From Beta vulgaris subsp. vulgaris (taxonomy: Eukaryota > Streptophyta > Magnoliopsida > Caryophyllales > Amaranthaceae): 64,000 bases of DNA. Below, piece by piece: positions 57,801-64,000 of the stretch. Location: the NCBI RefSeq assembly GCF_026745355.1, contig NC_079208.1, positions 23,501,062 through 23,565,061 on the forward strand, written 5' to 3'. Under the pieces are notes generated by a model. The model searched no databases, was not told the origin of the DNA, and was given only the letters and a program-made list of their open reading frames with translations. The position numbers and the translations under genes were made by a program. Position 1 is the stretch's first letter. Each line of letters begins with the position of its first letter.

Positions 57801-58426
57801 TCAGTGGAGGCTTAAGGAATTCCCCGATTGGTTGCAGAACCAGGTTATATGCTTCAAAATTTGAAGTTTCCTTAATAGTTTTATACATCAATCTAAGTTT
57901 AACTTAAACATCTATTTGGAATTATAGGTTCATAACCTAGATGCATGATAGCACTGTAGAAGGAAAGTTAAGAAAAGCGTTAGTTGGTGGTTTAAGCAAC
58001 TGCGGTAAAAGGATAAAAAGGTTCATTATTAATGGTTATAAGTTTGATACTATGGATCGTGAAAATTTTCGGAAGAAAAAAAATGCTGGAGTGATGGTTG
58101 AAGCCGATGGCCAAGTGTATTATGGAAAACTCAAAGACATATTTGAACTTGATTATTATGGTTCTTTCAAAGTTGTAATGTTTTGTTGTGACTGGGTTGA
58201 CATAACTAGAGGTTGTAAAACATACCCGAGTGGTAAAGTAACTATCAACTTCTCGAAGTTAATGCACACTGGTCGAAATTTTCCAGATGATCCATTTGTT
58301 TTCTCTTCTCAAGCAAAACAAGTTTTTTATGTCGAGGATGAGATAGAAATAGGATGGCTTCATGTAATTAAGACTAAGCCTAGGGCGTTGTTTGATATAC
58401 CCAACCATGATGGGATTTTAGAATAG
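54885..58426 (+). pseudogene. CACTA TNP2-type transposase, degenerate
   Basis: The ATG at 54885 follows a poly-T/AG acceptor and gives MDSSWKIY, then a shift into a Transpos_assoc domain (YYDDCMKFSEVAKETLVEGK, RYPCNNCKLNKW, IFHSNHQ). 55330-55640 has YKKLKEASNESLYEGCTTF, then KLLELLLDAFPQTMEFPSSY and IHACPNDCMLFCGDYADKSE. The TNP2 core follows: VMRYFPLIPRLKRLYMSSNI, WPVVLIPYNLPHWLWMKSSS, IDIDVYLQPYP, INDFPAYAMLSGWSTKDYEA, LRHNLDVMHIEKNVCDNLLG (56597). A DUF4218 remnant (SYDNNHILLKDLLLVALRVS, 56867) and an intact DUF4216 (57941-58426, GSFKVVMFCCDWVD, FSSQAKQVFYVEDEIEIGWL) end the gene. Internal deletions and more than six stops or shifts rule out activity. Confidence 0.93.
57356..57687. repeat. 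Tandem duplication (162 and 161 bp) inside the TNP2 pseudogene
   Basis: AATAACTATCTATACA to GTGTAACGAATGTA occurs at 57356-57517 and again at 57527-57687, separated by nine bases, with only a handful of differences. It repeats the DUF4218-linker part of the transposase. Confidence 0.95.
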
Positions 58427-58756
58427 TAGGATTTTGGGTTCTTATAATTAATTGTTCATTATATTGATTTATTCTTTTATGTTAGGTTCATGTTCTTAAC
58501 TGTTTTAATGAAATTTCAGTCATTAATAATATTGTAATTGCTATTTCCCCATTTCCTTGTTCGTATAACTCTTTCTTGGACTCTAATTTCATCATGCATT
58601 TTGAAGTATATGATTGAAAATTAATATACCCTTTTTTTTATGTAACTATATGGCTAGAGGACTGATTTGCTGAGATTATATAGTCTGAAATGCACATAAA
58701 GGCTGCAATGATACATGTGCTTAAGTTTTGTTGTGGATATTTTATGATTTTTGCAG

Positions 58757-58815
58757 AGTCCATGTGAGCACGCCTTCTGTCCTGATTGCGCCAGGAGTGA
58801 TTCAATCTGTTATCT
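58757..58815 (+). pseudogene. Exon fragment resembling the RING segment of HAKAI E3 ubiquitin ligase
   Basis: A 59-base block bounded by TTTTTGCAG on the left and GTAAGT on the right reads SPCEHAFCPDCARSDSICY, followed by the first two bases of a Leu codon. From family knowledge, plant HAKAI, a RING/C2H2 ubiquitin ligase that is part of the m6A writer complex, carries nearly this sequence (SPCEHAFCLDCARSDS-CYLC). Upstream and downstream HAKAI exons (the YGRL side and the CDERIQKIQT side) are not visible nearby. The block lies between the TNP2 and Ptta genes of a CACTA element, so capture of a host exon is the simplest reading. A paralogous locus disrupted by the transposon is the alternative. 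Confidence 0.7.
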
Positions 58816-59299
58816 GTAAGTGCTCATATCATTTGAAATGAGAGTTGGATCAGTGTTGGTCCACTTTTGCTGATGGCGGCAATTTAATTACCATTTTGTC
58901 TAAAGCAAGTGAATAAATTATTTATAATGAAAAGTATGGTGGGAAAATGCAAGGAATTTTGTATATCTTTTATCTACACGTGGTTTGGAATTTGAGGTTA
59001 CATTATTCTTTATGGTTGTACACTTGTACTGCTTATCTTCCTAATTCATGTGTCTGTGTCATCCTTTGGAAGTACGCAAAGGCTTTGTTTCTCTTTTTTT
59101 GGGGGGAGGGGGGGGGGGTTTCGGGGGTGGAGTTTGACATGTTTTATGTGCTTTCTCCTTACCTCCTCTAGTCTCATTAATTTTGGATCATTAATTTTCT
59201 CTTTCTTTTGCAGTAGGTTCTAATAAAGGCATGTAAATTTCTGTTAATGGGTTTATGCTGAAGTTTTAAGATCTTGAAGACTCTCCCTTTTCATTTTAG

Positions 59300-59383
59300 G
59301 TTGCTGCTCTATTGGGAAAGTAACCAGCAGACTTGAAGATTAAGACTTCTAATCTTGTCCTTGTTAATTTGGCAAAGGATCAG
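59300..59383 (+). pseudogene. Exon-like block of unknown origin, one stop
   Basis: An 84-base block between TTTTAG and GTTTGT reads VAALLGK, a stop, then PADLKIKTSNLVLVNLAKDQ, exactly 28 codons. Both borders are phase 0, as are those of the next block. I do not recognise the protein. Confidence 0.3.
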
Positions 59384-59558
59384 GTTTGTACTCTCTAAAT
59401 CGAACTTCAATGACATTTGAAGGGAAATATGTAATAACTTTCAAGCTGTGAAAGCCTATATGTTATTACTAGGAGGTGTGTTTGATCAAAGAAAAGTCTC
59501 TTTAACCACTGTTTATATTATTACTGTTTACTTTTGTGTGCTTTGCCCTATATTGTAG

Positions 59559-59714
59559 GAGATGACTTATCGATGGAAGAGAACGAGGGATATACATGCC
59601 TCATATACTAAACCTAATTCGTCTTCGGAGTCACCAACCTCAAAGACCTCACCTTTGGCCGAAAATGCATCACAACCAACCAAAAAACAACATCTGCAAA
59701 CACAACCACTTCAG
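59559..59714 (+). CDS. Exon-like block, unknown protein
   Basis: A 156-base block (52 open codons) between ATTGTAG and GTTCCT reads EMTYRWKRTRDIHASYTKPN, SSSESPTSKTSPLAENASQP, TKKQHLQTQPLQ. The Ser/Thr/Pro-rich, Lys-containing composition is protein-like. Phase-0 borders would let it join the block at 59300-59383. The strand is opposite to the neighbouring Ptta gene. It may belong to a gene fragment captured with the HAKAI-like exon, or to an additional CACTA transcript. Confidence 0.3.
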
Positions 59715-60330
59715 GTTCCTTCTTGTGTCATATTTTGACCATTTAGTCCATCGATTACCGTTGCATCTAAGGTTCAACCTCCATGTTTAAACACAAAAAA
59801 CTTTATCCACTGATTACTAGTAATTCCATACGGTGGATCCATATTGCACATCTCATCGTGTGTCTTCTGTTGTGGTCTATAATGACTTGATTTGAGAGAG
59901 TGTTTAAAATGCCTCCAACTTTTACTAGCATGCTTGAGTATTTGTTTGACGTATTCGAGACCCTCGGGAATCACAAACCTTGCCTTAGTTTGAACAATGA
60001 AACAAGCCATATATTCGCTTTGTGAAAAGTTATTCACATCAAACATATTAGAGATAGATACAAGTGATCATCAATAGTCACATCAAACATATTAGTTGTA
60101 TGTTTATCAGAATATTATGTTTCGCTGAAGTTACTTCAAGTTCTGTGTTTGTGCTCCTTAGTTTTACATATAACATGATGGTAGGGTAATGTTTCATTTC
60201 GTAGTTATTAATTCTATAATACTTTGCAGAATAGCAACATCAAGATTTTGCCTTAGCCAGTTAGTACTCAGTTAGGTAGAAGTACTCAGTTAGGTAGAAG
60301 TGGTAGACAAACTGTAACAACATGGTCATT

Positions 60331-60612
60331 ACTCAGTAATGTGATGCGCCACCTTGGACACTCGTAACACTTTCTAGACTTCGTGTTGCATTTAAATTTA
60401 ACTATGAGTTAAATAGAGTTTAAAAAATAGGCGAGTTCTTTTGGAGGGAGGGGGAGGCCACATCAGAAGGGTAGGAGGGAGTGGGAGAAATCGAGTGATT
60501 TAAGGCTCATAATTAAATTGTGAACAATTGAATAGAAATTTCAGATGATAATTGCAGATAAGCAACAGATTTAGAGATGTAATTTCAGAGAAAAATGAAA
60601 TCAATTCAAAGA
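60331..60612. repeat. Direct duplication, copy 1 (282 bp)
   Basis: From ACTCAGTAATGTGATGCG to CAATTCAAAGA. It matches 61878-62159 with about a dozen differences. No CACTA, LTR or TIR ends are visible at its borders. The left border follows a short tandem TACTCAGTTAGGTAGAAG (about 60267-60301). Confidence 0.95.
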
Positions 60613-61726
60613 TTAAGCACACGATTTAAACAATAATTTACCGTCTAGGACTAATAACTAACACAATGTCCTCATCAATTTCCCTTTCAGTTGTGTAATC
60701 TGTGCCACCAACTCTAATAACTTATCTTTACACACATTTTCTTTAAGATAAAATCATATGACAAGGATTCCTAATCGCACTTAAATAAACCAAACAAATT
60801 TGGAAATACTAATATAAATGATGCTATATGCTCTTTGTTGTAATCGACACTCTAAACATTAAGTATTTTTACATTGCATATGTTAAGTTGTTGAATTAAG
60901 GAAATGTGCAGAATGGCTCTAGTAGTCAAAAACCATAAAGCCGCCTTTGTTTTCCTCTTTTTTACCTTTCAATTTTCTTCTTGCATCTTCAGTTTTTTCA
61001 GCTCAAGCCTAATTGCATGCCCGCACTACCTCCAGACTCCATGAACTGCGGTATTGCTCCCCGCCTCCCTCTTACTCCTTTCTAATGTTAGCCTTATTTA
61101 TTTTCCATCCGTTTTCAACCTCATGAATCTAAGTTTATGTGCTAAATGTTGCTGCGTATCTAAGCTTCTCATATTGGAAAGTTGCCCACATAACCATCTC
61201 CATTTAGCACACATATTCTTCTTCTAACCTCTTCCCACTATTACAGTCCATAATTTCAGCTTTTCAACAACAATATTTCATACTAAAAGCAAACCCTAAA
61301 CATAAATCACTCAGCTCCAATAAACATTAAGCAAAACTAGTAGCATCACAATTCACAAACAAACAAAAAAAATCACTAAATTATACTTACAAAAATGCAA
61401 GAATTTTTTTTTAAAAAAGTGGCAATCTTACAGAGAAGAGCAACAAAGTGACTAGCACCAGCAAAAATAAAAAGAATTTGACGAATCATTTGCTGGGTAC
61501 AACTACTCTGCTCTTCTTTAACAGAAATTGTTTCATCTTTTTATTTTGTACCCATTTCTTGATCAGAGTAGAAGAACCCAGAAAAACTCAAAATTTTCAC
61601 CCAAAGAACATATCAAAGATATTTTTAAAAACCCAGAACATTAGAATTTTCTGGCAATACTGTGGAGTGTGAAGTGGAAAGATAGTAAATTGACAAAGAA
61701 AGAGTAGGAAGAACATAAAGATGGGA

Positions 61727-61734
61727 TATTTATA
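61727..61734 (-). promoter_or_regulatory. TATA box of a promoter-like block on the minus strand
   Basis: TATAAATA on the minus strand is followed downstream by CT-rich leader-like sequence and, at about 61486, an ATG with a short frame (MIRQILFIFAGASHFVALL) before GTAAGA. It lies between the two copies of the 282 bp duplication, so it may be an inserted promoter plus first exon. The source gene is not recognised. Confidence 0.35.
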
Positions 61735-61877
61735 CTGAAAGAGATAGAACGTGTGCATAGTTTGTGGAGTACCACTATTCCATTTTTTTTAATTATAAGA
61801 GAGAAACAAAAAAAAAGGTGAAATTCAACTGAAATTGAAGGCGGGAGCAAAGAGAATAAGAATCTAGACAATATAGC

Positions 61878-62159
61878 ACTCAGTAATGTAATGCGTCCCC
61901 TTGGACACTCGTAACACTTTCTAGACTTCATGTTGCATTTAAATTTAACTATGAGTTAAATAGAGTTAAAAGAATAGGCGAGTTCTTTTGGAGGGAAGGG
62001 GAGGCCAAATCAGAAGGGTAGGAGGGAGTGGGAGAAATCGAGTGATTTAAGGCTCATAATTAAATTGTGAACAATTGAATCAAAATTTCAGATGATAATT
62101 GCAGATAAGCAACGAATTTAGAGATGTAATTTCAGAGAAAAATGAAATCAATTCAAAGA
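61878..62159. repeat. Direct duplication, copy 2 (282 bp)
   Basis: The partner of 60331-60612, same orientation, with 1265 bases between the copies. After 62159 the sequences diverge abruptly. Confidence 0.95.
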
Positions 62160-63361
62160 AGAAGATGAATCTATCAAGAAATTTCAGGAGTTTCCGTTGA
62201 ATCAGTTATTGGCATTTCAGAATTTCAGATTTGAAATATAAAGAATAAGATTTTAGATGAAGATTTCAGGTCAAAAAAATCAAGAATTCCATAGAGCGCA
62301 TAAAAGAGTATGGATTAATCATAAGTATGGACTACCTAATCTTGAGGGATTTTCTTTTCATTTCTTTCTAAAAGTCTTGTAAACCCTACAATTCACCAAC
62401 TTAAGACAGACCACTAATGCTTTAAACACACTGAATGCCAGTACTTCTGAGCCAGGGCTATTATATGCTATATATGACATCGGTGCACAAGACTACTTGC
62501 ACTATCTATGCTGTATTAATGTCACAAATGATCAAGTCATAGTGTTTTGGCAAGAAAGAAATATAGCTACCCAAGTGATCAAAAGGAAGAAAAATCATTC
62601 ATCCTAGTAGTCTTAACTTTACTTTATCTGCTATCATTTTCGAAGCTTTTTGAAAGAGAAAAGCCTAGTTATGTAGTATGCAGGAACATTCTAGAAAGTA
62701 GTTATAGCTAACAATTCGAGAATTCTAAGTTTAGTTGAGTACAACTTCTTCTTAATATGGACAGTTTAAAGTTTAGGGAGAATTCTAACTTTACGAAGGA
62801 GTTACTCTAAGGACCTAGCCAATGAATTCCTGAAAAATATAAACTATGGAAAGTTTAAAGTGACTTCCTTTGTGTTATTCAAACTGGAAGATATTTCAAA
62901 TCACAATGTCCTATATATACATCTACTTTCTGAAATTGAATTACAACTTCTTCTTACTTTCTTATGATGCCCTTGCCCATTTTCCACCTTATTATATCAC
63001 TCGTATTTGTATTTAAGAATCCCATAAAAAGTATGTGAGCAATTTAGACAAATTAAAGTTCAAAAAGAAGTTGCAAACTTTCTTGCTTGAACTTTGCAAA
63101 ATGCTGATGTAGACAGTTTTACAGGTCAGAGAGTAAGTGTTGAATATACACAGATGCCACCGATCAACAATCTAGATCTAGCCTCATTTACTGTGGATGG
63201 ACTAAACTAAAATGGCTCATCAGAGTGCTGACTTCTTATTTATTTATGTAGTAGTAGACTATAGAATGATTCCTTTTTTTAGAATAAAAGGACATCAGAA
63301 GATTATAAAATGAATTTAGGAAGAACAACACATGGACTTCAGTTGCGATTTTTGCCTATAA
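62160..63361. other. AT-rich intron-like stretch of the Ptta gene
   Basis: No ORF or repeat recognised. It lies between a GTAAGT donor on the minus strand (about 63386) and the duplication. Confidence 0.45.
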
Positions 63362-64000
63362 CTAGCATGATGTTAATGAGTGAAAGATACTTACTTTGAT
63401 CCCATCTACCATATTAGCTTTGAGATTCTCGTTGAAAAAATGCCAATTTGATTCTCCAACTGGACAGTATGTATCAACCTTTGCAATGCTATGAATGAAT
63501 CTAACCAACATACTTCCACCTTTCATAAGTGGTTGGCAAAACTTATTGAATTCAACATAATATTTGACGCCGTTGTTACTCCACACGTCCATTATCGGAA
63601 TAGAACCACTAACCAGTGCTTTGTTACCCTAAGCATCTGCATAGAAAGAAACAACAAACAATTATATTACATATTAATGTACATAATATTTCACCTTTAT
63701 ATCAAATGATAAACCAGATCGTTAATGAAGAATGAAAAATAGAATGATTTACCCTTGGTCACAACCTCCTCGTTGTCATCGAAATCTACATCTAAAGTCC
63801 AATATGGATACGACTTTAACCGTAGGGATTTCGATGTGTGTTTGATGAGTCTAACAATTTCTTGTTGATGTATCAAGATGATCAGAAGGTGAGATAGGAC
63901 CAGAGCTAGTAGAAGGGTTTTTGAGTGGTTTTGGTGTAGTAGAAGATGGTCCTTTTTGAGATGGAATAGTAGGGGAGATGTGAGCAGAAGGCGNCACGAG

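Larger units (their letters stand above)
59774..64000 (-). pseudogene. Ptta/En-Spm (Transposase_24) gene of the CACTA element, partial
   Basis: Minus-strand exons from right to left. First, 64000 to about 63754: a Ser/Pro-rich N-terminal part (PSSTTPKPLKNPSTSSGPIS, then a stop) and KSYPYWTLDVDFDDNEEVVT, ending at a GTAAAT donor. Second, about 63638-63387: DA, a stop, GNKALVSGSIPIMDVWS, GVKYYVEFNKFCQPLMKGGS and YCPVGESNWHFFNEN, ending GIK before GTAAGT. Third, about 60046-59774: FVIPEGLEYVKQILKHASKS, WRHFKHSLKSSHYRP, DPPYGITSNQWIKFFVFKHG. These match the plant transposase Ptta/En-Spm layout (VxFNxxGQPxG, W-x-x-VP, W+xxKSxLKxxHYxP, PxxVxxxQWxxLVxxW). A 3.3 kb AT-rich intron-like gap with a 282 bp duplication separates exons 2 and 3. 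Two stops show decay. Confidence 0.75.

Overview
The window looks like repeat-rich intergenic DNA of a flowering plant, probably a eudicot. The evidence is dense LTR retrotransposons of the Athila, Tekay/Del-like and SIRE/Maximus-like types, plant L1-type LINEs with a zf-RVT domain, CACTA/En-Spm transposons, short Helitrons ending in a hairpin plus CTAG or CTAA, a Stowaway-like MITE and long AT-rich microsatellites. I found no intact single-copy host gene. Almost every recognisable coding stretch belongs to a transposable element (TE) and carries stops or frameshifts. Bases 6414-7409 are an assembly gap. The species cannot be fixed from the sequence.

Left third (1-22263). An Athila-like gypsy element on the minus strand gives its partial gag, a tRNA-Asp-type primer site and a 2.3 kb 5' LTR (485-2805). 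A 264 bp Helitron (3901-4164) and a TTA microsatellite of about 420 bp follow. Next is a CACTA element (5684-8021, TSD TTG) that holds the start of an unknown gene-like ORF. From 9695 to 22263 lies a stack of older pieces: gypsy LTRs in both orientations, a copia LTR, a Tekay-like gag, a LINE tail, and a minus-strand gypsy LTR (16133-20706) that hosts a second CACTA of the same family (16601-19750, TSD ATA) and a Stowaway-like MITE (20397-20608). A LINE 3' end closes this part.

Middle (23245-33400). A 570 bp Helitron related to the first abuts an Athila-type gag-pol relic on the minus strand. A plus-strand LINE (28705-31465) breaks that relic. The right end of a third CACTA-like element follows, with a row of about seven palindromes of roughly 40 bp.

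Right of centre (33921-50131). A minus-strand gypsy element with both LTRs (TSD CACCC) was split inside its reverse transcriptase, right after the catalytic motif, by a nearly complete SIRE-like copia element (36985-46675, TSD TTACT). The copia element shows both LTRs, an initiator-Met primer site, decayed gag-pol, an env-like third ORF and a polypurine tract. The nesting gives a clear order of events.

Right end (50137-64000). This is the body of a large decayed CACTA element. A TNP2-type transposase with Transpos_assoc, TNP2, DUF4218 and DUF4216 regions reads rightwards (54885-58426). A Ptta/En-Spm (Transposase_24) gene reads leftwards from beyond the window edge to 59774. Between them lie exon-like blocks, one closely matching the RING segment of the plant HAKAI E3 ligase. 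A 95-base 5.8S rRNA fragment sits upstream of TNP2, and a 282 bp direct duplication lies inside the Ptta gene.
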